NCBI GenBank assembly: GCA_003248805.1
Contig: QFQY01000020.1
Location: 10,936-74,935 of the forward strand
From: Chelatococcus sp.
Lineage (GTDB): Bacteria; Pseudomonadota; Alphaproteobacteria; Rhizobiales; Beijerinckiaceae
Length of the DNA stretch: 64,000 bases
Direction of reading: 5' to 3'
A model generated the notes under the pieces. That model saw only the letters and a list, made by a program, of their open reading frames with translations. It did not search any database and had not been told where the DNA came from. The translations under genes and the position numbers were made by a program. Shown piece by piece: positions 17,728 to 26,951 of this stretch. Numbering within the stretch: position 1 is the stretch's first letter; every line of letters begins with the position of its first letter.

Positions 17728-18492
17728 TTGGCAGAGGATATCATTCTCTCGACCTCGGGGCTGGTCAAAGAGTTCGGTGGCTTCCGGGCCGTGAACGGTG
17801 TCGACCTGAAGGTGAGGCGCGGGTCGATTCACGCCCTGATCGGGCCCAACGGGGCCGGCAAGACGACCTGCTTCAACCTGCTGACGAAATTCCTGCCGCC
17901 GACGGACGGCGCCATCGTCTATAATGGGCAGGACATCACCCGCGAGCAGCCGGCGGAGATCGCGCGCAAGGGGCTGGTGCGCTCCTTCCAGATCTCGGCG
18001 GTGTTCGGCCAGCTCAGCGCCAAGACCAATGTCCGCATCGCCCTGCAGCGCAAGCGCGGCGATTCCTTCGATTTCTGGCGTTCCGAAAAGGTCCTGCGCT
18101 CGCTCGACGACGAGGCCCTGCGCCTGCTCGACGCCGTCGGCCTGTCGAGCTTCGCCGAGCTGCCGGCGGGCGAACTCTCCTATGGCCGCAAGCGCGCCCT
18201 CGAAATCGCGACGACGCTCGCGCTCGATCCCGAGATGATGCTGCTCGACGAGCCGATGGCCGGCATGGGGCGCGAGGATGTCGAGCGCATCGAGGCCCTG
18301 ATCCGCAAGGTCTCGCAGAACCGCACCATCCTGATGGTCGAACACAACCTCTCCGTCGTCGCCTCGCTCTCGGACCGGATCACGGTGCTGGCGCGCGGAC
18401 AGATTCTGGCGGAGGGCGACTACGCCACGGTCTCGAAGGACCCGCGCGTCGTCGAGGCCTATATCGGTTCGGGAGTCGGCCATGGCCACTGA
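17728..18492 (+). CDS. Branched-chain amino acid-type ABC transporter ATPase (LivG-like)
   Basis: The protein has 254 residues starting at TTG 17728, chosen because a strong GGGAGGA lies ~8 bases upstream and the ABC domain begins at once. It has Walker A GPNGAGKTT, ELSYGRKRALEIA as the variant signature normal in LivG, Walker B MMLLDEPMAG, and the LivG-type C-terminus ending in EAYIGSG. It is one of two ATPases energising the LivH/LivM permease pair encoded downstream. It overlaps livF-like 18482 by 11 bp. Confidence 0.93.
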   Translation: MAEDIILSTSGLVKEFGGFRAVNGVDLKVRRGSIHALIGPNGAGKTTCFNLLTKFLPPTDGAIVYNGQDITREQPAEIARKGLVRSFQISAVFGQLSAKTNVRIALQRKRGDSFDFWRSEKVLRSLDDEALRLLDAVGLSSFAELPAGELSYGRKRALEIATTLALDPEMMLLDEPMAGMGREDVERIEALIRKVSQNRTILMVEHNLSVVASLSDRITVLARGQILAEGDYATVSKDPRVVEAYIGSGVGHGH

Positions 18493-19225
18493 GACGCTGG
18501 AACGCGCGGGCGCCGGCACGAGAACCGCGCCGCTGCTCGAGGTGCGCGGTCTCGAGGCCTGGTATGGCGAGAGCCATGTCCTGCACGGGATCGACTTCGA
18601 CGTGCACGCCGGCGAGGTGGTGACGCTGCTCGGGCGCAACGGCGCCGGCAAGACGACGACACTGAAGTCGATCATGGGCGTCATCGGCAAGCGCAAGGGC
18701 GCGGTCGTCTTCGACGGCCGGGAGACGATCTCGCTGCCGTCGCGCGCCATCGCCCGGCTCGGCATCGGCTATGTGCCCGAGGAACGCGGCATCTACTCCT
18801 CGCTGTCGGTCGAGGAGAACCTGATGCTGCCGCCCAAGATCCGCGACGGCGGCCTGTCCGTCGAGCAGATCTTCGCGTTGTTCCCAAACCTCAAGGAGCG
18901 GCTGCGCAGCCAGGGCACCAAGCTCTCGGGCGGCGAGCAGCAGATGCTCGCGATCGGCCGCATCCTGCGGACGGGCGCGCATTTCCTGCTGCTCGACGAG
19001 CCCACCGAGGGGCTGGCCCCGGTCATCATCGACCAGATCGGCGCGACCATCCGGAAGCTGAAGCAGGAAGGCTTCACGATCATCCTGGTCGAACAGAACT
19101 TCCGCTTCGCCCAGACGGTGGCGGACCGGCACTATGTCGTCGAGCAGGGCAAGGTGATCGACATGATCCCCAATGCCGAGCTCGATGCGAATATCGACAA
19201 GCTCCACGGCTATCTCGGCGTCTGA
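18482..19225 (+). CDS. Branched-chain amino acid-type ABC transporter ATPase (LivF-like)
   Basis: The protein has 247 residues. It has Walker A GRNGAGKTTTLKSIMG, the LivF-specific VPEERGIYSSLSVEENL, signature LSGGEQQMLAIGR, Walker B FLLLDEPTEGLAP and a C-terminal HGYLGV. It pairs with the LivG-like ATPase, with which it overlaps. The substrate cannot be assigned from the ATPase. Confidence 0.93.
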   Translation: MATETLERAGAGTRTAPLLEVRGLEAWYGESHVLHGIDFDVHAGEVVTLLGRNGAGKTTTLKSIMGVIGKRKGAVVFDGRETISLPSRAIARLGIGYVPEERGIYSSLSVEENLMLPPKIRDGGLSVEQIFALFPNLKERLRSQGTKLSGGEQQMLAIGRILRTGAHFLLLDEPTEGLAPVIIDQIGATIRKLKQEGFTIILVEQNFRFAQTVADRHYVVEQGKVIDMIPNAELDANIDKLHGYLGV

Positions 19226-19289
19226 CCCGGCGCCGGAGACCCAAGAACGACGTCCAAAGCGACGAACGACTCAAATCCAGGGAGAAACG

Positions 19290-20501
19290 ATGATGACGGC
19301 AATGAAGACCTTTCTCGCGGCCACTGCGCTCGCCGGCATGATGGCGAGCCCCGCCCTGGCGCAGCAGATCTCCGTCAAGGCGGGCGTGCTCAACGACCGC
19401 TCAGGCGTCTATGCCGACCTGTCCGGCGAAGGCTCGGTGATCGCCGCCCGCATGGCGGTCGAGGACTTCAAGGCGGCCGAGAAGGGGATCAAGGTCGACA
19501 TCGTCTCGGCCGACCACCAGAACAAGCCCGATGTCGGCTCGACCATCGCCCGGCAGTGGTACGACCAGGACGGCGTCGATCTCATCCTCGACGTTCCGAC
19601 CTCTTCGGTCGCGCTGGCGGTCAGCCAGATCACCAAGGACAAGAACAAGATCCTCATCAATTCGGGCGCCGGAACCTCCGACCTCACCGGCAAGGCCTGC
19701 TCGCCCAACACGATCCACTGGACCTACGACACCTACGCGCTGGGCCAGGGCACGGGCGGCGCCATGGTGAAGGCGGGTGGCGACACCTGGTTCTTCGTGA
19801 CCGCCGACTACGCCTTCGGCCACGCTCTCGAGCGCGACACCGCGGCGGTCGTCCAGAAGTCGGGCGGCAAGGTGCTGGGCCAGGTCCGCACCCCCTTCCC
19901 GGGCACGGACTTCTCCTCCTTCCTGCTGCAGGCGCAGGCTTCGAAGGCGAAGGTCATCGGCCTCGCCAATGCGGGCGGCGACCTGATCAATTCCGTCAAG
20001 CAGGCGAGCGAGTTCGGCATCACCCAGGGCGGGCAGAAGCTCGCGGGGCTGCTGACCTTCATCACGGAGGTCAACGCGCTCGGCCTGCAGGCGGCACAGG
20101 GGCTGGTGCTGACCGAGTCCTTCTACTGGGACAAGGACGACCAGACCCGCGCCTGGTCCGAGCGCTTCGCCAAGCTCAACGGCGGCAAGAAGCCGACCAT
20201 GGTCCATGCCGGCGTCTATTCGGGGATGCTGCACTACCTCAAGGCGGTCGAGGCGACGAAGAGCAAGGACGCGACCGCCGTGGTGGCGAAGATGAAGGAC
20301 ACGCCGACCGACGATCCGCTCTTCGGCAAGGGCTCGGTGCGCGCCGACGGCCGCAAGCTGCACGACATGTATCTCTACGAGGTCAAGAAGCCGGCGGAGT
20401 CGAAGGGCCCCTGGGATTACTACAAGCTGATCTCGACCATTCCGGCGGACCAGGCCTTCCGCCCGGTGACCGAGGGCGACTGCCCGCTCGTGAAGAAGTA
20501 G
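19290..20501 (+). CDS. Liv-type periplasmic substrate-binding protein
   Basis: From ATG 19290 (GGGAGAA directly upstream) the protein has 403 residues. Residues 1-25 form a Sec signal peptide with an A-L-A-Q cleavage region. The mature part is a type I periplasmic binding fold (KAGVLNDRSGVYADLSGEG, a serine/aspartate ligand-contact start, then DVPTSSVALAVSQI). It belongs to the subgroup often found next to Liv permeases in Rhizobiales, where ligands range from amino acids to aromatic acids and amides, so the ligand is uncertain. The upstream in-frame extension overlaps livF and is rejected. Confidence 0.9.
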   Translation: MMTAMKTFLAATALAGMMASPALAQQISVKAGVLNDRSGVYADLSGEGSVIAARMAVEDFKAAEKGIKVDIVSADHQNKPDVGSTIARQWYDQDGVDLILDVPTSSVALAVSQITKDKNKILINSGAGTSDLTGKACSPNTIHWTYDTYALGQGTGGAMVKAGGDTWFFVTADYAFGHALERDTAAVVQKSGGKVLGQVRTPFPGTDFSSFLLQAQASKAKVIGLANAGGDLINSVKQASEFGITQGGQKLAGLLTFITEVNALGLQAAQGLVLTESFYWDKDDQTRAWSERFAKLNGGKKPTMVHAGVYSGMLHYLKAVEATKSKDATAVVAKMKDTPTDDPLFGKGSVRADGRKLHDMYLYEVKKPAESKGPWDYYKLISTIPADQAFRPVTEGDCPLVKK

Positions 20502-20519
20502 CCCCCGAATGCCGCGTCG

Positions 20520-20622
20520 CTCCCGGGCTCGCCTCGGGAGCCTCGTGGACGCCTTCGGCCTCCGAGATGGCCGGGCCCGGCCATGACGGACCAGACCAAC
20601 ACCCCGGGCCTCGCGGCCCGGG
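20520..20622. terminator. Cluster of three stem-loops between binding-protein and permease genes
   Basis: Three inverted repeats stand in a row: an imperfect hairpin at 20520-20540, a perfect 18-bp palindrome at 20567-20584, and an 8-bp stem with TCGC loop at 20603-20622. There is no T-run. Such structures after a binding-protein gene usually stabilise the upstream mRNA and lower permease expression, which is my inference here. Confidence 0.5.
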
Positions 20623-20671
20623 CCCCGCCGGCCTTCCCCTGTCTTCATGACGCAACCCGACTGAGCCCCGC

Positions 20672-21559
20672 ATGTTCGAGCTTCTAGGCGTGCCGCCACA
20701 GGCGCTGTTCGGCCAGGTTCTCCTCGGCCTGATCAACGGCTCGTTCTACGCCATGCTCAGCCTCGGGCTGGCCGTGATCTTCGGCCTGCTCAACATCGTG
20801 AACTTCGCCCATGGGGCGCAGTACATGATGGGCGCTTTCGTGGCCTGGATGGCGCTGAGCTATCTCGGCGTGAACTACTGGGTGGCGCTGGTGCTGTCGC
20901 CCCTGGCGGTCGGCGCCATCGGCGTCGCCATCGAGCGGCTGCTGCTCAAGCGCATCGCGCATCTCGACCATCTCTACGGGTTGCTGCTGACCTTCGGCCT
21001 GGCGCTGATCATCCAGGGCCTGTTCCGCAACCAGTACGGCTCGTCCGGCCTGCCCTACACCATCCCGGAGGCCCTGCGCGGCGGCACCAATCTCGGCTTC
21101 ATGTTCCTGCCGACCTATCGTGCCTGGGTCGTTGTCGCCTCGCTGGTCGTCTGCCTCTCGACCTGGTTCCTGATCGAGAAGACCAAGCTCGGCGCCTATC
21201 TGCGCGCCGCGACCGAAAACCCGACATTGACACAGGCCTTCGGCATCAACGTGCCGCTGCTGGTGACGCTGACCTATGGCTTCGGCGTCGCGCTCGCGGC
21301 GCTGGCCGGCGTGCTCGCCGCGCCGATCTACTCGGTCAACCCGAACATGGGCGCCGACCTCATCATCGTCGTCTTCGCGGTCGTGGTGATCGGCGGCATG
21401 GGCTCGATCATGGGTGCCATCGTCACCGGCTTCTCGCTCGGGCTGGTCGAGGGACTGACCAAGGTGTTCTACCCCGAGGCTTCGGCCACGGTGATCTTCA
21501 TCATCATGGTGCTGGTGCTGCTGGTGAAGCCGGCGGGACTGTTCGGGCGGCCGGCCTGA
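20672..21559 (+). CDS. Liv-type ABC transporter permease (LivH-like)
   Basis: The protein has 295 residues and about eight membrane segments. The N-terminal GLINGSFYAMLSLGLAVIFGLLNIVNFAHG is family-typical, and the cytoplasmic coupling region contains GAYLRAATENPTLTQAFGIN. It forms the channel with the LivM-like protein encoded 22 bp downstream. Confidence 0.94.
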   Translation: MFELLGVPPQALFGQVLLGLINGSFYAMLSLGLAVIFGLLNIVNFAHGAQYMMGAFVAWMALSYLGVNYWVALVLSPLAVGAIGVAIERLLLKRIAHLDHLYGLLLTFGLALIIQGLFRNQYGSSGLPYTIPEALRGGTNLGFMFLPTYRAWVVVASLVVCLSTWFLIEKTKLGAYLRAATENPTLTQAFGINVPLLVTLTYGFGVALAALAGVLAAPIYSVNPNMGADLIIVVFAVVVIGGMGSIMGAIVTGFSLGLVEGLTKVFYPEASATVIFIIMVLVLLVKPAGLFGRPA

Positions 21560-21581
21560 GCGCCCAAACGGGATCGACGAC

Positions 21582-22574
21582 ATGACCGACATCGCCTCCA
21601 CAGAAGCTCCCGCCGCCGCCGGCGCGCTCGTCGAGACGGACGAGGGCACGGCACGGCTCCACCGTGCCATCTTCATCGCGCTCGCCGTGGTGATCGCCGT
21701 CGCGCCCTTCGTCGCCTATCCCGTCTTCCTGATGAAGGTGATGTGCTTCGCGCTCTTCGCGCTCGCCTTCAACCTGCTGCTCGGCTATGGCGGCCTGCTG
21801 TCGTTCGGCCATGCCGCCTATTTCGGCATGGCGAGCTATGTCTCCGCCTACGCCGCCAAGATCTGGGGGCTGACGCCGGAGCTGGCGATCCTGTCCGGCA
21901 CCGCCGTCGCCGCCGCGCTCGGCGCCGTGTTCGGCTCGCTGGCCATCCGCCGGCAGGGCATCTATTTCGCCATGATCACGCTGGCGCTGGCCCAGATGGC
22001 CTATTTCTTCTCGCTCCAGACGCCGCGCTTCACCGGCGGCGAGGACGGCATCCAGGCCGTGCCGCGCGGCAGCCTCCTCGGCCTCGTCAGCCTCGCCCAG
22101 GACCGCGCCCTGTACTGGCTCGTCGCGGCCATCTTCATGGGCGGCCTGCTGCTGATCTACCGCATCATCCACTCCCCCTTCGGACAGATCTGCAAGGCGA
22201 TCCGCGACAACGAACCGCGCGCCATCTCGCTGGGCTACCGGGCGAACCGCTACAAGCTGACGGTCTTCGTGCTGTCGGCGGGGCTCGCGGGGCTCGCCGG
22301 CGCGACGAAGGCGATCGTCTTCCAGCTCGCCTCGCTGACCGACGTGCACTGGTCGATGTCGGGCGAGGTCGTGCTGATGACGCTGGTCGGCGGGCTCGGC
22401 ACCGTCTTCGGCCCCATCGCCGGGGCACTCGTCATCGTTTCGATGCAGAACTACCTGGCCAGCCTCGGCGCCTGGGTGACCGTGGTGCAGGGCGTCATCT
22501 TCGTGACCTGCGTCATACTCTTCCGCGAAGGCATCGTCGGCGTCATCGCCAAGGCGATCAAGCGACCGCTCTGA
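21582..22574 (+). CDS. Liv-type ABC transporter permease (LivM-like)
   Basis: The protein has 330 residues. A ~30-residue polar N-terminus precedes membrane segments with FALFALAFNLLLGYGGLLSFGHAAYFG, the hallmark of LivM, and the coupling loop CKAIRDNEPRAISLGY. It is the last gene of the operon, followed by a strong hairpin at 22652-22674. Confidence 0.94.
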   Translation: MTDIASTEAPAAAGALVETDEGTARLHRAIFIALAVVIAVAPFVAYPVFLMKVMCFALFALAFNLLLGYGGLLSFGHAAYFGMASYVSAYAAKIWGLTPELAILSGTAVAAALGAVFGSLAIRRQGIYFAMITLALAQMAYFFSLQTPRFTGGEDGIQAVPRGSLLGLVSLAQDRALYWLVAAIFMGGLLLIYRIIHSPFGQICKAIRDNEPRAISLGYRANRYKLTVFVLSAGLAGLAGATKAIVFQLASLTDVHWSMSGEVVLMTLVGGLGTVFGPIAGALVIVSMQNYLASLGAWVTVVQGVIFVTCVILFREGIVGVIAKAIKRPL

Positions 22575-22651
22575 TCGCCCCGGCAGACGCCGGGAGGCCC
22601 GGACGACCGGCGTTCCGCCTGGTGGATTCCGCCGGCTGGCATGGGATCGCC

Positions 22652-22674
22652 GGACCGAACACCATATTCGGTCC
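22652..22674. terminator. Stem-loop after the Liv operon
   Basis: A perfect 8-bp inverted repeat (GGACCGAA at 22652-22659, TTCGGTCC at 22667-22674) has a 7-base loop, 78 bp after the livM-like stop. No long T-run follows, so the terminator role is inferred from position. Confidence 0.5.
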
Positions 22675-22747
22675 GACGATCTAAACCCTTGTTCCGGCAT
22701 CGGCTTTCCCAAGGACCACATTCCACTTTTCGGGCGGATGCTCTAGG
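22675..22747. repeat. Dispersed palindromic intergenic repeat, copy 1
   Basis: The element runs from CGATCTAAACCC to GATGCTCTAGG and contains facing GCATCGG and C(G/C)GATGC ends. A second copy at 63854-63928 aligns over its whole length with scattered substitutions and a few short indels. It matches the style of short palindromic repeats common between genes in Rhizobiales. Confidence 0.7.
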
Positions 22748-22820
22748 CTGGCGAGGCGCGAACCGCCCGAGCGGCTTCGGCTGCCTGGAAAGAGACCGTG
22801 GGCCCGGATCCTGCCGAGTT

Positions 22821-23627
22821 ATGACCGCATCCCGCCGTAGCGATCAGACGAGTGCGGCAGGCGCCACGCGCGCGCAGTCGTACGTCGTGCCACGGATCGC
22901 GGTGATCGACGACGATCCGGCGATCCGGGAGGCGGTCGTCGATCTCGTGATCTCCGCCGGCTACGAGGCCGTGCCCTTCGGCAGCGTCGACGAGTTCGAG
23001 GAGCAGCCAGCCCGCTCCCCCGGTTGGTCCCTGATCATCCTGGACATCCAGATGCCCGGGCGGCGCGACGGCCTCGCCTTCGCGGGAACCCTGCGCGCCA
23101 CGAGCGGAATTCCGATCATCATGCTGACCGGGCGGGGCGACGAGATCGACCGCGTGCTCGGTCTCGAGATCGGCGCCGACGACTATGTCGTGAAGCCGTT
23201 CAACAACCGCGAGCTCGTCGCGCGCATCCGGGCGCTGCTGCGCCGCTCCGGCGCCGTGCCGTCCATGGCCACGGCTTCAGCCGAGCAGGTGCCGCTGCGG
23301 AACGGCTACCGCTTCGGCGGCTTCGTCCTGGACAGCGACCACCGGCGGCTCGAGACGCGCGACGGCGCGGCGGTGCAGCTCACCGCGGCCGAGTTCGACC
23401 TGCTCTGCGTGCTGCTGGCCGGGCGCGGCCGCGTCCTCAGCCGCGAGCAGTTGCTGACGCGTTCGCGCCGTAGCGAGGCAGATGTCTTCGACAGGACGAT
23501 CGACGTGCTGATCCTGCGTCTGCGGCGCAAGATCGAACCCTCGCACGAACATCCGCGCTTCATCCGGACCGAGCGTGGCTACGGCTACGTCTTCGATGGC
23601 GCCGTCGAGGTCATCGGGCAGCCCTGA
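22821..23627 (+). CDS. OmpR/PhoB-family response regulator
   Basis: From ATG 22821 the protein has 268 residues. The receiver domain shows the acidic pair in VIDDDPA, the phospho-acceptor Asp in LDIQMPG and the Lys in VVKPFN. The C-terminal winged-helix DNA-binding domain has LTAAEFDLLCVLL, SREQLLTRSR and the terminal RTERGYGYVF. It is convergent with, and overlaps by 17 bp, the hybrid kinase gene, its likely partner. Targets are probably the adjacent transporter operon; inferred. The frame is open upstream to 22641, where it would run through the dispersed repeat, so I reject that start. Confidence 0.92.
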   Translation: MTASRRSDQTSAAGATRAQSYVVPRIAVIDDDPAIREAVVDLVISAGYEAVPFGSVDEFEEQPARSPGWSLIILDIQMPGRRDGLAFAGTLRATSGIPIIMLTGRGDEIDRVLGLEIGADDYVVKPFNNRELVARIRALLRRSGAVPSMATASAEQVPLRNGYRFGGFVLDSDHRRLETRDGAAVQLTAAEFDLLCVLLAGRGRVLSREQLLTRSRRSEADVFDRTIDVLILRLRRKIEPSHEHPRFIRTERGYGYVFDGAVEVIGQP

Positions 23628-25890
23628 CCGCGCGCGAGCGGGCAACCGCCTGGTCCAGCCGGGCCGCCAGATCGGCCGTCGCATAGGGTTTCGCGAGCAG
23701 GGGTCCCAGCCAGTCCCGCCGGGCCCGCTGAGCCTCGGCCTCATGCGCGAAGCCGGAGCAGCACAGCACCGAGAGCGCCGGGTCGAGGGCGCGGGCCGCC
23801 TCGGCCAGGCTGAAGCCGTTCATGCCTCCGGGCAGAACGATGTCGGTGAACAGCACATCGAACCGATGTTCGCCGACGCGGCGCAGCGCCGCCTCGCCGG
23901 ACATCACCGCCTGCGCCTCGTGGCCGAGGCTGCGGATCACGTCCATCGCGGCCTCGCGCACGGCATCGTCGTCCTCGACGATCAGGATGCGGCCCGCCTC
24001 GTTCCGGCTCGGCTCGCGAAGAGGAGCGGACGCGCCATCGCGCCCGGCCCCGCCTGCGGCCGTGATGGGCGCGCGCGGCAGGTCGATGGCGATCGCGGTG
24101 CCCTCGCCCTCGCGGCTGTCGATCGCGATCTCGCCGCCCGACTGCCGGACGAAGCCGTAAACCGTCGAGAGGCCCAGCCCGCTGCCCGATCCGAAGGGCT
24201 TCGTGCTGAAGAAGGGCTCGAAGGCGCGTCGTACCACGTCCTCGCTCATGCCCTTGCCGGTGTCGCGCACGCAGACGCGGACCGTGCGGCCCTGCATGCC
24301 CTCCGCCGACAGGCGTGTCTCGATGACGATGCGTCCCTCGCCCTGGATCGCGTCGCGGGCATTGATGACCAGATTGAGGAGTGCCTGCTCCATCTGGCCG
24401 GGGTCGACGCGCACGCGGCCGGCCTCGGGATCGAGATCGAGCGTCAGGACGATGTCGCGGAAGCCCGGCCCCAGCAGCTCGGCGAGGTCCGTGACGAGAT
24501 GATTGATGTCGACGATCTGCGGCGCGAGCGGCTGGCGCCGGGCGAAGGCGAGCAGGCGCTGGACCATGCGGTTGCCCCGCTCGACCGCATCGAGCGCGCG
24601 CGTGGCGCGGGCCCTTTGCTGCGGGGTGGTGTCGGCGGCGTCCGCGACGAGCTGGACATTGCTCGATATCGCCGCCAGCAGATTGTTGAAGTCGTGGGCG
24701 ATGCCGCCGGTGAGCTGGCCGATCGCCTCCATCTTCTGCGCCTGCCGGAGCTGGCCGGCGAGCTCCTCCCGCTCCGCCGCCTGCGCCTTGAAGAGCTGGA
24801 AGGCGCGGGCGAGATCGCCGATCTCGTCGTCCCGTCCGAGTCCGGGCGGGCTGGCGTCGCCGTCTCCGGCGGCGAGACGGGTGAGCGCCTGCGCGGCGCC
24901 GGAGACGTTCCGGGCGACGTTGCGCATCAGCACGGTCGCGAGGGCGCCGGCGGCCAGCAGGCTGAGGATGCCGCCTGCCAGCAAGGCGAGCTTGCCGTCG
25001 GTCAATTCGGCGGAGGTCGCCTGCGAGCGCCGGATCGCATTGCGCTCGACGGCGTCGGCGAGGCTGCGGATGCCGGCGCTGAACTCGGCGGCGGCACGCT
25101 CGACGGCCGCGAGAAAGACCTGAATCCGGTTGCCGGCGCTGATCTGCCTGATGCGCAGATCGAACAGCGGAGCGACCTCGTCCAGGATCGCGGCGCCCGG
25201 CATCCCGCCGAGCCGCTCGCGCTCCTCGCGGAAACCCGCCCACAGCGCCTCGACCGCAGCCGGCGTCTCGGCGGTGAAGACACGCGAGACCAGGGCGAGC
25301 GCGCGCTGCGCGCCCTGCGCGGAAGCCGCGCCGCCGGTGACCTCGCCGCTCTGCAGCGCACCGACGAGCGCCTCGCGGTGGCGGGAAAGCTCCCGCCCGA
25401 TCGCGACCTGCTCGGCGACCACGGGCATGAGGTGATCGAGAATGCCCTCGAGCCGCTCGGCGAGACGCTGGATCGCCGGCACGTCGGTCGGCATCGCGGC
25501 ATTGGCGCGGATCGACTCCGGCAGATTCGCCGCCAGCGCCCGCAATTCGGCGATGCCGGCCCGCAGCTCCTCCGCTTCCCTGACCGCGGCGCCTTCGCCC
25601 GTCGAGCGGGCGAGGGCTGGCGCTTCCGCCGCCAGGCGCGCGCTGCGCTCGGCGAGGCCGAGGACCTGGCGCAGATCGGAGAGGCCGGCCGCATGATCGC
25701 GCGAGAGCGCCTGCTCGGTGCGGCTGAGGCCGAGCCATGCGAGGCCGCCGGCCGCGAGCGAGACGAAGGCGAGCAGGCCCAGTGCCAGGACGAGGCGGGC
25801 CTGGATGCTGCGGCGCCCCCATTGGCGCAGGCGCATGAACGGTCTCCAGCCGGCCGCTCCCTGCGGCGGAGGCGGCAGGCTACCGCTCAT
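23611..25890 (-). CDS. Hybrid sensor histidine kinase with C-terminal receiver
   Basis: The protein has 759 residues. Two membrane segments (about 30-50 and 298-322) enclose a mostly helical ~245-residue periplasmic domain resembling TorS-type sensors. HAMP follows, then the H-box GGIAHDFNNLLAAISSN with the phospho-His near residue 397, N-box LLNLVINARDAI, G-boxes RDTGKGM and GSGLGLSTVYGF, and a receiver (about 635-750) with EDDDA, the Asp in FTDIVLPG and Lys in LAKPY. There is no Hpt domain, so a phosphorelay partner is needed if the receiver is used to pass phosphate on. The ATG overlaps the stop of the transporter ATPase (4 bp), placing the kinase in the transporter operon. Confidence 0.9.
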   Translation of the reverse strand: MSGSLPPPPQGAAGWRPFMRLRQWGRRSIQARLVLALGLLAFVSLAAGGLAWLGLSRTEQALSRDHAAGLSDLRQVLGLAERSARLAAEAPALARSTGEGAAVREAEELRAGIAELRALAANLPESIRANAAMPTDVPAIQRLAERLEGILDHLMPVVAEQVAIGRELSRHREALVGALQSGEVTGGAASAQGAQRALALVSRVFTAETPAAVEALWAGFREERERLGGMPGAAILDEVAPLFDLRIRQISAGNRIQVFLAAVERAAAEFSAGIRSLADAVERNAIRRSQATSAELTDGKLALLAGGILSLLAAGALATVLMRNVARNVSGAAQALTRLAAGDGDASPPGLGRDDEIGDLARAFQLFKAQAAEREELAGQLRQAQKMEAIGQLTGGIAHDFNNLLAAISSNVQLVADAADTTPQQRARATRALDAVERGNRMVQRLLAFARRQPLAPQIVDINHLVTDLAELLGPGFRDIVLTLDLDPEAGRVRVDPGQMEQALLNLVINARDAIQGEGRIVIETRLSAEGMQGRTVRVCVRDTGKGMSEDVVRRAFEPFFSTKPFGSGSGLGLSTVYGFVRQSGGEIAIDSREGEGTAIAIDLPRAPITAAGGAGRDGASAPLREPSRNEAGRILIVEDDDAVREAAMDVIRSLGHEAQAVMSGEAALRRVGEHRFDVLFTDIVLPGGMNGFSLAEAARALDPALSVLCCSGFAHEAEAQRARRDWLGPLLAKPYATADLAARLDQAVARSRAVRAAR

Positions 25891-26951
25891 CGCGGGACGA
25901 CGGCAATCCCCTGCGACCCGAAGCCGACGAAGCCCGAACTCCCGGTGGGCAGGGCGCCGGCGACGTCGTCGCTGACGACGAAGAGCTCGCCGATGGCGCT
26001 GTCGAGGACGTATTCCATATGTGAGCCGAGATAGGTCGCCTTCCGGACCGAGACCGGCAGTCGCGCCTCGCCGGGACCGGCATGGAGCCGCACGGCTTTC
26101 GGCCGCACCGCCACCGCAACCTCGTCGCCCTCGGGCAGGCCAGGGACCGGCAGGGTGATGCCGCCGAAGGTGACGGCCGGCGCCATGGGATCGCGCCTCG
26201 CCACCTCGGCGTCGATCAGGTTCGCGCCGCCGATGAAATCCGCCACGAAGCGGCTGGCGGGGCGCTCGTAGAGATCGGCCGGGGTGCCCTGCTGGGCGAT
26301 CACGGCCCGGTTCATCACGATGATGCGGTCGGAAACGGCCAGCGCTTCCTCCTGATCATGGGTGACGTAGACCGAGGTCAGCCCCAGCGACTGCTGCAGG
26401 TCGCGGATGTCGTCGCGCATGCGCCGGCGCAGCTTGGCGTCGAGATTCGAGAGCGGCTCGTCGAAGAGCAGGACCTGCGGCTCGAGCACCAGCGCGCGGG
26501 CGACCGCGACACGCTGCTGCTGGCCGCCCGAGAGCGCGCTCGGCAGCCGGCGCTCGTAGCCGGCGAGGCCGACGAGCTTCAGCCCTTCCGCCGCCTTGTC
26601 CTGCCGCGCGGCCTTCGCCATGCCGGACATCTCCAGCCCGAAGGCGACGTTCTCCAGCACGGTCATGTGCGGGAACAGGGCGTAGGACTGGAACACCATC
26701 GAGACATTGCGCTCGCTGGCCGAGCGCTGCGTGACATCGACGCCGCCGATCAGCACCTGCCCCTCGCTGACGCTTTCGAGGCCGGCGATCATGCGCAGCG
26801 TCGTCGTCTTGCCGCAGCCGGAGGGGCCCAGCAGCGTGACGAGCGTGCCGGGCTCGACGGTGAAGCTGACGTCGTCGACCGCGACGACCTTGTCGAAGCG
26901 ACGGGTGACATGGCGGAACTCGACGCCGCCGGGCTGGGATCTGATGGTCAT
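25887..26951 (-). CDS. ABC transporter ATPase, iron(III)/phosphonate/phosphoglycerate type
   Basis: From ATG 26951 the protein has 354 residues. It has Walker A GPSGCGKTT, signature LSGGQQQRVAVAR, Walker B LLFDEPLSNLDAKLR, a switch His in YVTHDQEEALA, and a C-terminal TOBE-like domain (about 270-354), the FbpC/PotA layout. It overlaps the permease stop by 4 bp and the kinase start by 4 bp. Which substrate it serves depends on the binding proteins upstream. The in-frame extension to 27293 overlaps the permease gene and is not used. Confidence 0.92.
   Translation of the reverse strand: MTIRSQPGGVEFRHVTRRFDKVVAVDDVSFTVEPGTLVTLLGPSGCGKTTTLRMIAGLESVSEGQVLIGGVDVTQRSASERNVSMVFQSYALFPHMTVLENVAFGLEMSGMAKAARQDKAAEGLKLVGLAGYERRLPSALSGGQQQRVAVARALVLEPQVLLFDEPLSNLDAKLRRRMRDDIRDLQQSLGLTSVYVTHDQEEALAVSDRIIVMNRAVIAQQGTPADLYERPASRFVADFIGGANLIDAEVARRDPMAPAVTFGGITLPVPGLPEGDEVAVAVRPKAVRLHAGPGEARLPVSVRKATYLGSHMEYVLDSAIGELFVVSDDVAGALPTGSSGFVGFGSQGIAVVPR

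Noticed and set aside
22641..22820. N-terminal extension of the response regulator
   Set aside because: It would translate the dispersed palindromic repeat; the receiver domain needs only the ATG at 22821.
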